Assembly (NCBI GenBank): GCA_963822115.1
Contig: CAWGGM010000009.1
Coordinates: 124,001-188,000, forward strand
Length of the DNA: 64,000 bases
Source: CAWDXG01 sp963822115
GTDB lineage: Bacteria > Myxococcota_A > Polyangia > Polyangiales > Polyangiaceae
Direction: 5' to 3'
Below, in pieces: positions 17,402 through 26,408 of this stretch (positions within the stretch are counted from its first letter, which is position 1; the number at the start of each line of letters is the position of its first letter). The position numbers were made by a program, and so were the translations under genes. The notes under the pieces are model-generated. The model saw nothing but the letters and a program-made list of their open reading frames with translations, ran no database searches and was not told where the DNA came from.

Positions 17402-18577
17402 TCAGGTGCTGCTGCCGCTCGCCGCGTCCGCAGCGGCGATACCGGACCGGACGGCTTCGAGAACGGTGCGGGGCCGGCCGGCCGCGGCGTCACCGGCGAC
17501 GAACAGGCCGCGCTGTCCCCTCACCTGCTCTGCGGTCGAGAGCACGCCGACGCGCTCGAGCACATCCAGCCCGCGCGCTTCGAAGTCGACACCGTGGAGC
17601 GACGAGACGCCGTCCAGCTCCTCGCCGTCGAGCTCGAAGCGCACCGGCGCGCGCAGCGACAGGTGAAACGACGCGCCACCTTTGTGTCCCGTCTGCGCGT
17701 CGTCCAGGACGATGCCCCCCGCAGCCACGCCGCCGACACAGAGCACGACCGCGTCGACATCGAGCGTCTCGTCCGCAGTCGCGCCGCTGCGCGCCGGGCC
17801 GAGCTCGATGCGAAAGCCATTTCCGGTCGCCTCGAGCGCCAGCGCGCGGGCCTCGATCACGGCCACGCCGCTCTGCTCGAGAACGGCGTTGCGGCGGCGT
17901 TCGAAGCGCGATCCGGCGGCTCCCCCCGGCGGCGACGTGGTCTCGCCCAGCGGACGCCCCAGCGCTTCGCGGATGGTCTCGGCAGAGCCAGGCTCCACAC
18001 CGAGCCAAGGACCGAACAACCAGGCGTCCGCGTCGCTCCGCGCGCGGCCGATGCGCTCGACGAGCCACGCGCGGCGATCGGGGTTGTCGTGCAGCTGCGC
18101 GAAATCCCAGGCCGGGATGAACCGCTCGTACGTGTGGCGCAGTGCCGCGACTTCCACCACCGAGAAGCGGGTATTCGTGCTGCGCGCCCAGCTGGAGTCC
18201 GACAGCGCGCGCGCCAACATCGGAGCGTCCCAGGCGTCGCGCCCCACGTCCGCGACCGCAATATGCCGGCCCGCCAGCGGCGCCAGATCGAGCAACGCGG
18301 GATCGATCCCGCGCGCCGGGCGCAACACGCCCGCCGCGGTCGCGACGCGACACTCCGGATCGCCCAGCTGCCACAGCCTCCCGGCCAGCTCGACGCTCGC
18401 GGCGTCCAGAGCCGGAGGCGGGCGCGGGTCGTCCCACTCGAGCAGATCCACCGCGCCGGAGTAGAGCGATGACGCACCCGCCGTGTCGTGGACCAGGGTG
18501 ACGGCCGCGCCGCGCTCTGTGGCGCGCCACGCGCTGGCAACGCCCGCCGCTCCGGCTCCGACGACGGCGAGCTTCAC
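17402..18577 (-). CDS. glpB: Glycerol-3-phosphate dehydrogenase subunit B (GlpB-like flavoprotein)
   Basis: A 391-residue flavoprotein starting at GTG 18577 with the Rossmann motif VVGAGAAGVASA (about 4-15) and a closing FAD motif GLFVAGDAAAGRPRTV. The position after glpA with a GTGA overlap (18574-18577) and the family match support the anaerobic-type GlpB subunit, which passes electrons from GlpA to the membrane subunit GlpC. glpC is not present here, so the electron acceptor is unknown. Confidence 0.8.
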   Translation of the reverse strand: MKLAVVGAGAAGVASAWRATERGAAVTLVHDTAGASSLYSGAVDLLEWDDPRPPPALDAASVELAGRLWQLGDPECRVATAAGVLRPARGIDPALLDLAPLAGRHIAVADVGRDAWDAPMLARALSDSSWARSTNTRFSVVEVAALRHTYERFIPAWDFAQLHDNPDRRAWLVERIGRARSDADAWLFGPWLGVEPGSAETIREALGRPLGETTSPPGGAAGSRFERRRNAVLEQSGVAVIEARALALEATGNGFRIELGPARSGATADETLDVDAVVLCVGGVAAGGIVLDDAQTGHKGGASFHLSLRAPVRFELDGEELDGVSSLHGVDFEARGLDVLERVGVLSTAEQVRGQRGLFVAGDAAAGRPRTVLEAVRSGIAAADAASGSST

Positions 18578-20259
18578 GAAGCGGCCTCGTCGTCGCGCCG
18601 CGCCTTGCCGAGCTCGGCCCGGAGAGCGGCCATGGCCAGCGCTTCCTGCTGCGCCTGCTGCGGGCCGATGCCGCACACGCGGCGCCGCGCCGCGCTCTCC
18701 AGGAACCCGAGCGCCATCTGGTGCCCGTCGCCCGGCGATCGGCCGGTCATCTGTGCGACGATCTGCCCGCAGCGCCCCGCGCAGCGCATGCCGCCGCAGG
18801 CGCCCAGACCCAGTCGCGTCCGGCGCGACACGTCGTCGACGTTCTGCGCCAGCTCGTTCTCCACGACGTAGCGCACCTCCGCTTCGGTGACGGGCTCGCA
18901 CTCGCACACTACAGCGGCCTCGCGCGGCTCGCGGAAGATGCGCTCCAGCACCCGCAGGCTGCGGCTGCCGTGGCGGTACTCCAGGCGCTTCGCCGTGACG
19001 GCGCCGAGGTGCGCGCGTTCGACCAGCTGCATGGGATCGACCTGCTCGTCGCCACCGGGAAGCGGCAGGCTGTGCGTGCGGCACTCGGTCCTGTTGCCCA
19101 GCCGCTGCGCGATGGTGTCGGTCATCTGCTCGGAGAAGATGCGGTAGCTGGCGAGCTTGCCGCCGACCATCGAGTACAGACCATCCGCGCCGTCCGCCGC
19201 GTGATCGAGGATCTCGTGCTCGCGGGACAGCTGGTCCTCGTTGGGGCCCCATGCGTAGAGCGTGGGTCGCACTCCGCCCCAGGTGCCGATGATGCGCGCC
19301 TGCCGCACGGACGGGAACACCCGCTCGACAGCCTGCACCAGGTAGCGCACCTCGTCGCCGGTCGCGATCACATCGTCGAGATCGCCATAGTAGTCGTCGT
19401 CGGTGGTGCCGATGACGCTCATGTTCTGCCACGGCTGCAGGAACACCTGGCGGCCGTCGATGGCGCGCGCGACGACCGCGTAGTTCGTCAGCCTGCGATC
19501 CATGAACACATGGATGCCCTTGCCGGGGCGCACGCGCGCAGCTTTCGCGGGCAGGCCACCCAGCGTCGCCGTGATGGGTGCCCACGCGCCGGTAGCGTTG
19601 ACCACGACACGGGCCGTGCGCGTACCCGTCCCGCCCGTCGTCCGGTCGCGGTAGCGCACGCCGCGGACCGAGCCGTCCTCGCGACGCAGAAGCTCCGTCA
19701 CGGTGGTGTGGACGCGCACCTCCGCGCCACGCTCGATGGCGTCCACCGCGCTGCCGATGCACAGCCGAGCGCCGTCGATCCCCCATTCATCGAAGCTCAC
19801 TCCGCCGACGAGATCGCCCACCAGCCCGGGCTCGAGCTGGCGCATGTCGTCGGCTTCGAGCCGCACGTGGGGCTTGCCGTGCTTGAGCGGCTGGTACTTG
19901 TCGTACAGGTCGAAGAACGCGTCGAACAGCGTCGCCGCGACGCGCGAGCCGATCCGCGAGCGGTGGATCGGCATCAAGAACGGGATGCGGAACAACAGGT
20001 GCGGCGCGATGTGCTGGATGTGCCCCGAGTCGAGGCACGAGGTGTACGTCACGTCCGGGTCGTAGGTGAGATAGCGCGGCCCGCCGTGGATCATGCCGCT
20101 GGAGTTGCCGCTGGCACCGAAAGCGATGTCGTTGCGTTCGAACAGCGCGACGCTCATGCCGCGGAGCGCACAGTCGCGTGCGACTCCCGTACCGTTGACC
20201 CCACCCCCGATGACGATGACGTCCACGTCGGGTCGGTCAGCGACGAGCTCGGCAGCCAT
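18574..20259 (-). CDS. glpA: Glycerol-3-phosphate dehydrogenase subunit A (GlpA)
   Basis: A 561-residue FAD enzyme oxidising sn-glycerol 3-phosphate to dihydroxyacetone phosphate. Visible parts: dinucleotide-binding VIVIGGGVNGTGVARDCA (about 15-32), the DAO core with GNSSGMIHGGPRYL, and a C-terminal BFD-like [2Fe-2S] domain with cysteines in VVCECEPVT and ACGGMRCAGRCG. The C-terminal Fe-S domain separates GlpA from aerobic GlpD. ATG 20259 has the -10-like TACATC 7 bases upstream and no Shine-Dalgarno. It is coupled to glpB by a 4-bp overlap. Confidence 0.9.
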   Translation of the reverse strand: MAAELVADRPDVDVIVIGGGVNGTGVARDCALRGMSVALFERNDIAFGASGNSSGMIHGGPRYLTYDPDVTYTSCLDSGHIQHIAPHLLFRIPFLMPIHRSRIGSRVAATLFDAFFDLYDKYQPLKHGKPHVRLEADDMRQLEPGLVGDLVGGVSFDEWGIDGARLCIGSAVDAIERGAEVRVHTTVTELLRREDGSVRGVRYRDRTTGGTGTRTARVVVNATGAWAPITATLGGLPAKAARVRPGKGIHVFMDRRLTNYAVVARAIDGRQVFLQPWQNMSVIGTTDDDYYGDLDDVIATGDEVRYLVQAVERVFPSVRQARIIGTWGGVRPTLYAWGPNEDQLSREHEILDHAADGADGLYSMVGGKLASYRIFSEQMTDTIAQRLGNRTECRTHSLPLPGGDEQVDPMQLVERAHLGAVTAKRLEYRHGSRSLRVLERIFREPREAAVVCECEPVTEAEVRYVVENELAQNVDDVSRRTRLGLGACGGMRCAGRCGQIVAQMTGRSPGDGHQMALGFLESAARRRVCGIGPQQAQQEALAMAALRAELGKARRDDEAAS

Positions 20260-20315
20260 CGGCGGGGATGTAGCGCCGCTTGGGGGGCCTCGTAAAGGTC
20301 ACGCGGCACGACCGC

Positions 20316-20336
20316 CGGCGATCCGCGCGATCGCCG
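20316..20336 (-). promoter_or_regulatory. Inverted repeat upstream of glpA
   Basis: The 332-bp gap 20260-20591 holds no gene I can support. Inside it CGGCGATC (20316-20323) and GATCGCCG (20329-20336) form an 8-bp inverted repeat with a 5-base spacer, about 57 bp before glpA. It could be an operator for glpAB or a hairpin; nothing distinguishes these. Confidence 0.3.
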
Positions 20337-20591
20337 ACGGAAACGCCGCCCGTCAGGCGCGATCGCGCCGCCGGCGCCCTTGCGCCTGATCCCCGGTACG
20401 GTCAGCCACCAGCAGCGCGCGCACACACCCATCCCGAAGACGAGTCACGAGCCAACCTCCTCGGGCCATGCTCCCACTGCCGTATCCAGCTTGCCCGCCA
20501 CGACGGCCGAACAGCCCGCCGGGACGCACCGCGCGATCGCACCTGCCGGTGATTTGGCCCGATCGGCGCAGGGAATCCACAATCCGGGCCG

Positions 20592-21119
20592 ATGACATTG
20601 CTCAGGGCGCCGCTGCTGCTCGCCGCGATCTGCGCGGCGGCGCTGCTATGCGGGGCGGCCGGGCCCGCAGCGGCGAGGCCTGCGCCCGCCCGAAACAGCC
20701 ACCAGGAACGCCCCCAGGGCCACCCGAAGGTCAAGCTCGATCGGCTCGAGTTCCCGGACGACGTTCCCAACGCGCGCTACTTCGAGAAGCACCTGCGGCG
20801 CGCGCTGCGCCACGACGCCTACCACGCCGACTGGGGCGCGGGCCGCGGCACCCTGATCGAATACCGCTTCTACGTCCGCGAGCTCAGCACCGACGTGACC
20901 GACGGCGTGCTGCACGTGCGCTGCACCGCCTGGGGTGAGCTGCCGCACGGAAAGACCGCCAAGAGCCACCTCGAGTTCGGCGGCTCGCCAGCGCACCGGA
21001 ACAGGATGATCCAACGCATGCTCGAGATCGTCTCGCGCGGCGTCATCACGCGCCTGGCCGAGATGGAGCGCGTCCGCCGCGGAGAGCTGCGCCGCCGCCG
21101 GATCCGCGCGCCGCACTGA
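20592..21119 (+). CDS. Secreted hypothetical protein
   Basis: A 175-residue protein with a signal peptide (about 1-28, cleavage near PAAARPA). The mature part has mixed alpha/beta character (LDRLEFPDDVPNARYFEKHL, TLIEYRFYVRELSTDV) and a very basic C-terminal helix. No family recognised. The pattern of a beta-sheet with a long C-terminal helix recalls small periplasmic lipid-binding or assembly proteins, but I cannot name one. CACAAT lies 8 bases before the ATG. It begins a run of same-strand genes to 28848. Confidence 0.65.
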   Translation: MTLLRAPLLLAAICAAALLCGAAGPAAARPAPARNSHQERPQGHPKVKLDRLEFPDDVPNARYFEKHLRRALRHDAYHADWGAGRGTLIEYRFYVRELSTDVTDGVLHVRCTAWGELPHGKTAKSHLEFGGSPAHRNRMIQRMLEIVSRGVITRLAEMERVRRGELRRRRIRAPH

Positions 21120-21223
21120 GCGCCCGTTCGGGCGGCAGGGGCGCCATGGCAGGCGGACTTGTCGAGAAAAGCGGCCATTTCTGGAAGTGGACCGCCGCCG
21201 CCGGCTCTGCCACGATCGGGGAC

Positions 21224-22189
21224 ATGGACTTCCCTGACCTGCCCGTCCAGCGAGAGCTCGTCGAGCGCATCGCGCGCCTGCTCGAGGGGCGCCGCGACGA
21301 ATTCGGCCAGCGGCCCATGGTGCTGCCGACTGCGGAGTTCTTTCCGGACGCGTTCACCGCCGATCAGCCCTCGATCGAGAAGCTCGTGCGCCGCATGCAG
21401 GCGCACGCTGGCATGAGCGACATCCCCATCGACGTGCAGCTCGTCGCGCCGGAAGGCGAAGAAGAGGACGCGGAGGGCTCGTGCGGCAGCGGTGCGTGCT
21501 GCTCGGCGCCCCCGCCCACGGCCGAGGGGCTCACCCGCCTGATCGACAATGGCGACAGCTGGACGCTGAACGTGCCTGCGCTGGAAGTGGGCCATTCCGT
21601 CGTGCTCACGGCGAACATCGCCCGCGCGCTGGGCTTCGTTTTCCTGAAGGAAACCGAAAGCGATGAAGCGCCCATCGAGGAGCCGGCCGAGGCGAGTGCC
21701 GATCTGTGCGCGGTACAACTGGGCTTCGGCGAGCTTCTACTCGAGGGCAGCTACATCTACACCAAGAGCTGCGGCGGCCCGTCGATTGCGACCGTCACCG
21801 CGCTCTCCACGGCCGAGCTGGCCATCGCGTTCTCGCTGTTCTGCGCTGTCGGCGGCCATCCCATCAAGCGCGCGCTCTCCGAGCTCGGCGCGACGCAGAA
21901 GGCCGCGCTCGGCGAGGCCCGCGATCTGTTCCGCTCGAACACCGGGTTGGTGGAGAAACTGAAGCGCACGCCCGAGCTGGTCGCGCTCGGCCACTACGAG
22001 CTGGGCGAGCCGCGCCCCTGGCTGATGCGCGCGTTCGGCTCGAAGAAGAAGAAGGCCGACGGCGGTCTGGACGACATCGAAGCCGCGCTCGCCGCGGCTC
22101 CCCCGCGGCCTGCGCAGCCCCGCGCCGCCAATCCAGCCGACGACGAGCTGAAGGATCTGGTCGCGGAAGCGCTCGCAGCACGGGACTAG
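21224..22189 (+). CDS. Hypothetical cytoplasmic protein with a CGSGACC motif
   Basis: A 321-residue protein from ATG 21224 (MDFPDLPVQRELVERIARLL); an upstream in-frame ATG at 21146 adds sequence that looks non-coding. A Cys cluster CGSGACC at about 87-93 could bind metal or form a disulfide. The middle holds TYICS-like alternating strands (LLLEGSYIYTKSCGGPSIAT) and the tail is basic then Ala/Pro-rich. No signal peptide or membrane helix, and no family I recognise. Confidence 0.65.
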   Translation: MDFPDLPVQRELVERIARLLEGRRDEFGQRPMVLPTAEFFPDAFTADQPSIEKLVRRMQAHAGMSDIPIDVQLVAPEGEEEDAEGSCGSGACCSAPPPTAEGLTRLIDNGDSWTLNVPALEVGHSVVLTANIARALGFVFLKETESDEAPIEEPAEASADLCAVQLGFGELLLEGSYIYTKSCGGPSIATVTALSTAELAIAFSLFCAVGGHPIKRALSELGATQKAALGEARDLFRSNTGLVEKLKRTPELVALGHYELGEPRPWLMRAFGSKKKKADGGLDDIEAALAAAPPRPAQPRAANPADDELKDLVAEALAARD

Positions 22190-22327
22190 ACCCGCCGGCG
22201 CACGCGAAGGTCGCTCGCCGGCCTTCCACCTCAGCCGGCGTTCCTGCTACCCTCCGTCCGGGTTGTTCGGATGATGTCGCTCGGGGTTCTTGTTTCGACG
22301 GGGCGCGCTCGGCGCGCTGGGTGAGCG

Positions 22328-23827
22328 ATGCCGGTCGCCCAGGGAGCCTGTCCGGGTTGCGGCGCGCCGATCGAGTTCGGCGTCGGCTCGTCGATGGCCA
22401 AGGTGTGCCCCTACTGCCGCAGCACCGTGCTGCGCACCGACCGCGGGTTGCAGGATCTGGGCAAGGTCGCCGAGCTGGCCAACACGCCGTCGCTGATCGC
22501 CGTCGGCGACCAGGGCACGCTGTCGAACCGCCCCTTCGAGGTGATGGGGCGCGTGCAGCTCGACTGGGGCGCTGGCCCCTGGGACGAATACTACGTCGCC
22601 TTCGACTACGGCCAGGCCTGGGGCTGGCTCGCCTTCGCGCAGGGCCACTGGTACGTCACCAACAAGGTCGAGGGGCTCGGCATCCCGCCGCTCAACGCGC
22701 TGGCCGTCGAGATGGACGTGCCGCTCGGCCAGGCCGGCAATTTCCGCGTCGCCGAGATCAAGAGCGCGCGCGTCGTCAGCGCCGAGGGCGAGCTGCCCGA
22801 GCCGTCGCCCCCCGGCACGATGCGCTACTACGCGGACTGCTACGGGCAGAACAACGCGTTCGCGACGCTCGACTACGGCGACAACAGCGGCGCCTACGAG
22901 GTGTTCGTCGGCTGGGTCTTCGCCGAGCCCCAGATGCAGGTCACCCAGCTCGGTCCGCGCACCCAGCAGAAGGTCAAGCTCGACCAGATCCAGTGTCCCA
23001 GCTGCGGCGGCGACATCCCCAGCCTGAGCGGCGAGCGCGCCGAGCGCGTGGGCTGTCCGTACTGCGGCGCCGTCAGCGACATCGCCGCCCAGCAGGTCAT
23101 CGCGCAGCAGCAGGCCGCGATGAAGATGCCGGACATCCCGATCGGCGCGCGCGGCACCTTCGAGGGGCTCGAGTACATCTGCATCGCCTACATGCGCCGC
23201 AGCACCGACTTCGAGGGCGAGACGTTCTCCTGGGAAGAGTACTGCCTGTGGAACCAGAGCGTCGGCTACCGCTGGCTGGTCAAGGACGAGACCAGCTGGA
23301 TGTGGGTGGTGGACGCCAACCTGGCCGAGCTCGATCTGACCGGCATGCCGCAGCAGGTCGGCTGGGGCGGCCGCTACTTTACGCTCCGCAACCAGAACTC
23401 CGCGCGGCTGGACTACGTGCTGGGCGAGCTGTTCTGGAAGGCGCAGCTCGGCGAGACCTCGCAGGTGATGGACTTCATCAACGGCACCGACGTGCTGTCG
23501 CGCGAGGCCGTCGACAGCGGCGAGGTCAAGTGGACCTACTCCGCACAGGTGCCGTGGGCAGCGCTCGCGCAGGCGTTCGGTCTGCCCATCGACGGCCCCG
23601 GCGGGCGGTTCCAGGCCGCTTCCGGCGGCGGCATGATGGCAGCCGGCACCGGCATGGGCGGCGGACAGAGCGGCTGCAGCTCCACGCTCGTCCTGATCTT
23701 CATCGTCGGCATCATCCTGCTCATCTGCATGCTCGGCGCGTGCGGCTCCTGCGCCGGCGGCGGCGGCGGCTACTCCAGCGGCTCGAGCTACCGCGGCGGC
23801 TCCGGCGTCTACTACGGCGGCAAGTAG
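22328..23827 (+). CDS. Double zinc-ribbon, double DUF4178 membrane-tailed protein
   Basis: A 499-residue protein built as a duplicated unit: zinc ribbon 1 (Cys8, 11, 27, 30), DUF4178 repeat 1 (about 55-200), zinc ribbon 2 (CPSCGGD at 223 and CPYCGA at 243), DUF4178 repeat 2 (about 270-415), then a membrane helix (453-470) and a Gly/Ser/Tyr-rich tail. DUF4178 is of unknown function; elsewhere it occurs in clusters with membrane spermidine-synthase homologues and DUF350 proteins, and such a homologue lies at 27187-28848 here. The TM plus sticky tail suggests a tail-anchored, possibly self-associating protein. Confidence 0.85.
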   Translation: MPVAQGACPGCGAPIEFGVGSSMAKVCPYCRSTVLRTDRGLQDLGKVAELANTPSLIAVGDQGTLSNRPFEVMGRVQLDWGAGPWDEYYVAFDYGQAWGWLAFAQGHWYVTNKVEGLGIPPLNALAVEMDVPLGQAGNFRVAEIKSARVVSAEGELPEPSPPGTMRYYADCYGQNNAFATLDYGDNSGAYEVFVGWVFAEPQMQVTQLGPRTQQKVKLDQIQCPSCGGDIPSLSGERAERVGCPYCGAVSDIAAQQVIAQQQAAMKMPDIPIGARGTFEGLEYICIAYMRRSTDFEGETFSWEEYCLWNQSVGYRWLVKDETSWMWVVDANLAELDLTGMPQQVGWGGRYFTLRNQNSARLDYVLGELFWKAQLGETSQVMDFINGTDVLSREAVDSGEVKWTYSAQVPWAALAQAFGLPIDGPGGRFQAASGGGMMAAGTGMGGGQSGCSSTLVLIFIVGIILLICMLGACGSCAGGGGGYSSGSSYRGGSGVYYGGK

Positions 23828-23848
23828 CGCGCTCGCATCTGGGCGAGC

Positions 23849-24964
23849 ATGGCCAGGGGCAACGACGATCCGCTCGGGGTGATCATGCAGGACCTCCGGG
23901 CCCGGCTGGAGGCGCGTGTCCGTGCTGGCGGCGAGGTCGCGACGCGTCTGCGTGCCCTCGCCGCCAGCTACCAGAAAGCCGTGAAGGCCGACGCCGAAGC
24001 CGAGCTCGAGCGGCGCCAGGGCGGGCACGCCCCTCCCCCCGATCCTTCACCCGCCCGGCTCGCCGCCGAGCTGTTCGAGCTCGTCGCGGCGCTGCCGGAG
24101 CTTCACGACGACCCGGAGCGGGAGCCCGTCCGCGACGCGCCAGCTTCCGCTTCCGCCGCAACGCAGCCCGATCCCGTTTCTTTCCACGAGCTGATGTCGA
24201 CGGCTGGACAGGAGCGGCCGGGACCGGCGCGTACGCCGCGGGCGACCCAGCCGCACCCCGGCGTCCTGCGGCTGATGGAGGATTTCCGCGGCCGCGATCT
24301 GGATGCGCTGTCCACGCCCATGTTCCGGGCCGTCGCCGAGGAGCTCGCCGCTCGGGCCCGTCTGCTGCAGAGCCAGGGCGCGGCCGATCCGGACCAGAGC
24401 ACCGACTACGTCATCCGTGCCCTCACCGCGGCCTCCGACAAGCGCGGCATCAGGAACATCTACGGGCTCAGACGCACCGACCAGGCGGACTGGGCGAAGC
24501 GCGCGAAGCTGGCACGCCGGCAACAAGAAAAGCCCGGAGTCGCGCTTCCGGAGCCGAAGCGCGTCGCTGCCGGGAAGAAGCAGGACGACGCGGACGACGA
24601 CGACGACGAGCCGCGCCGGCCCTGGCAGGTGCCTCGGCTGGCGACTCGCGCTTCGGCGGGCGCCGTCGTGATCGTGGGCGGCGTCGTGAAGCCGGAAAAG
24701 CTCGACCGCCTGCGCGAACATCTCGGCTTCAACGTCGAGTGGCTCGGAACGTCGGTGCACGGCTCGACCAGCGCGCTCGAACGACGCATCCGCGAGGGTC
24801 ACGTCGCGGCGGTGGTCATGCTGGAAGGCCTGATCTCGCACAAGCACTCCGAGCAGGTCGTCGCCGCCACCAGGCAGGCCGGCGTGCCGCTCGCGTATGG
24901 CGGCACCGGAGGGCTCGGCAAGCTCGAGGAAGCGTTCGAACAAATCGAAGCTTCCCTGCGGTAG
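23849..24964 (+). CDS. Hypothetical protein with a DUF2325-like C-terminal domain
   Basis: A 371-residue protein. Residues 1-110 are helical and charged with a Pro/Ala linker, 130-235 form a helical domain with LRRTDQADWAKRAKLARRQQ, and an acidic run of Asp (about 248-256) precedes a Rossmann-like C-terminal domain (about 270-370): AVVIVGGVVKPEKLDRLREH, then VVMLEGLISHKHSEQVVAA and PLAYGGTGGLGKL. The C-terminal pattern resembles DUF2325. Function unknown. It follows the DUF4178 gene by 21 bp and is probably in the same transcript. Confidence 0.6.
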   Translation: MARGNDDPLGVIMQDLRARLEARVRAGGEVATRLRALAASYQKAVKADAEAELERRQGGHAPPPDPSPARLAAELFELVAALPELHDDPEREPVRDAPASASAATQPDPVSFHELMSTAGQERPGPARTPRATQPHPGVLRLMEDFRGRDLDALSTPMFRAVAEELAARARLLQSQGAADPDQSTDYVIRALTAASDKRGIRNIYGLRRTDQADWAKRAKLARRQQEKPGVALPEPKRVAAGKKQDDADDDDDEPRRPWQVPRLATRASAGAVVIVGGVVKPEKLDRLREHLGFNVEWLGTSVHGSTSALERRIREGHVAAVVMLEGLISHKHSEQVVAATRQAGVPLAYGGTGGLGKLEEAFEQIEASLR

Positions 24965-25056
24965 AGCAAGCCGCGCCGTCGACCGTGCCGCCTCGCGGTC
25001 GGCGGCATCGTCAGCTACAATGGAAAACGAGATGGGGCGGCGGAAGCGTGGGCGAG

Positions 25057-25788
25057 ATGAGCGTGCCCCCGGTGGCCTTCACCATCCCGGAACCGCCGCC
25101 AGTGGGCGGCACGCAGCAATTCGTCCTCGGTGACGGCCGCTGGCTCTGGTGGTGGACGCCGGTCGATCGCTTCAGCACGGTGTCGGCCCAGGATGGCTCG
25201 GACTTCCAGATGTTCGCCAAGGCGGTCGGGTCGGTGATGGAATACGCGGGGCCGACAACGACAGGGCCGCTATTCCTTGCAGAGGAGTTCGACCAGCTCG
25301 ATGGCGGTCACGTGCAGGGCATCATCGCCTACTCGGATGGCGTCTCGCCGATGAAGCCGTACCTGGTGCCGCCGGATCCGGACAACGACTACGGCGAGCC
25401 CGTCTTCGCCAACAGCGACGTCGCCTTCATGAAAGGCATCCATCAGACGGGCGTCAACCAATACGACTCGGTCGAGATCTGGACCACCCCCTACAGCACC
25501 GATCCGACGCAGTTGAAGCCGCGGAAGGTAGCGGCGCTGCCATTCCAGGATATGCCCCCGGTGCTCGGCGGCTGGGGCCGGGTCGCGACATCGACCCTCA
25601 TGGGCGGCGATGCCGGCATCGGGTTGGGCATATGGACCCTGTCCAGCGGACTGTTGAAAGCCTACGCAGTGCCAGGGGACTACTTCTTCAATACGCTGTT
25701 GGGGCTCACTCGCTCCCATGTGTGGCTCGGGGCAGCCAAGCCGATGGCTAGCGACGACAACTATCTGTTCCGGTTGGATGTGCAGTAG
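25057..25788 (+). CDS. Hypothetical beta-rich protein, possibly an N-terminally shortened propeller
   Basis: A 243-residue protein from ATG 25057 (GTG 25048 also possible). Repeating short strands with Trp/Tyr/Asp (GDGRWLWWWTPVDRF, VQGIIAYSDG, DSVEIWTTPYS) suggest beta-propeller blades, but there are few blades and no signal peptide, so it may be the remnant of a longer secreted protein. TACAAT at 25016-25021 is a good -10 hexamer placed for a leadered transcript, which favours a real start here. No family recognised. Confidence 0.55.
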   Translation: MSVPPVAFTIPEPPPVGGTQQFVLGDGRWLWWWTPVDRFSTVSAQDGSDFQMFAKAVGSVMEYAGPTTTGPLFLAEEFDQLDGGHVQGIIAYSDGVSPMKPYLVPPDPDNDYGEPVFANSDVAFMKGIHQTGVNQYDSVEIWTTPYSTDPTQLKPRKVAALPFQDMPPVLGGWGRVATSTLMGGDAGIGLGIWTLSSGLLKAYAVPGDYFFNTLLGLTRSHVWLGAAKPMASDDNYLFRLDVQ

Positions 25789-25986
25789 CGCCGGGATGTC
25801 GCAATTCGTCCGCGGAAGCCGGCCGTCTGCTCGCCGGCAGGCCAACGGCTGATCCGCCGCCAGCAAAGCCACCGCCATCCCCGCCGCGCGCATCGCCCAT
25901 TTCGACGCGCGCGACGCGCAGCGCGGCTCCGGGCGTCGCGTCCCGCGCGTCGCGGAGCGCCGCGGGCGGCTCGCGCAAAGCGCCTT

Positions 25987-26343
25987 CCGGCTCGCAAACG
26001 CCGTTCCCCGGCTCCCGAGCGTGACTCCCCGCGGGGAGTGACGATTTTTCGCCGGGGAGCTCGACCTGGTCGCTGGGGAGCGCGAGCTTGTTGCTGGGGA
26101 CGCCCCCGCGCGAGGCGGGGAACGACGCCGCCGGAGCCGGGGAAGCGACTTGGCGTGCGGGGGAAAGCGCGCTCGGAGCCCGGGGATCGTCCCGGCGACG
26201 GGGTCCGCGAGAGCGAGGGAGCACATTTTCCGGTCGCGGGAGCACCGCGCGGCATCCACCGAGCACATTTTCCGGTCGCGGGAGCAGCGCGCGGCAGCGG
26301 TCGAGCTGCTTTCCGCGTGGCGGGAGCACCGCCGAGGCGCGAG
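25987..26343. repeat. Degenerate 21-bp-period tandem array
   Basis: The 620-bp gap 25789-26408 has no gene I can support. Within it about 17 consecutive 21-bp units are in strict register from 25987 to 26343. Units 26050-26196 share a GGGGA core at unit position 5-9; units 26218-26343 share GGAGCA or CGAGC at the start. Two 42-bp double units (26218-26259, 26260-26301) are nearly identical and carry CATTTTCCGGTCGCG. Because 21 is a multiple of 3, several frames stay open and read as heptapeptides, but codon choice does not single out one frame. Confidence 0.8.
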
Positions 26344-26395
26344 ATTGCCGTCGCACCGCGGCCAACCTCTCCCATGCGTCCGCTCGCGCCGGTGG

Positions 26396-26401
26396 TATGA
26401 T
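26396..26401 (+). promoter_or_regulatory. -10-like TATGAT before the antitoxin gene
   Basis: TATGAT ends 7 bases before ATG 26409, the position expected for a leaderless start. The ATG inside it (26397) is in frame with the antitoxin but would then be part of the promoter. Confidence 0.4.
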
Positions 26402-26408
26402 TGCGGTG

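Noticed and set aside
17257..17493. N-terminal extension of acnA to 17493.
   Set aside because: The added 79 residues are Arg/Pro-rich and unlike any aconitase; ATG 17256 has a GAGG site and fits the family start.
18578..19786. Apparent N-terminal extension of the glpB frame.
   Set aside because: It lies inside glpA in another frame, and GTG 18577 with the 4-bp overlap is a better start.
21706..24900. A very long plus-strand frame that runs through several genes into 25788.
   Set aside because: Only its last part (from about 25057) looks coding; the rest is out of frame with the conserved DUF4178 and neighbouring genes.
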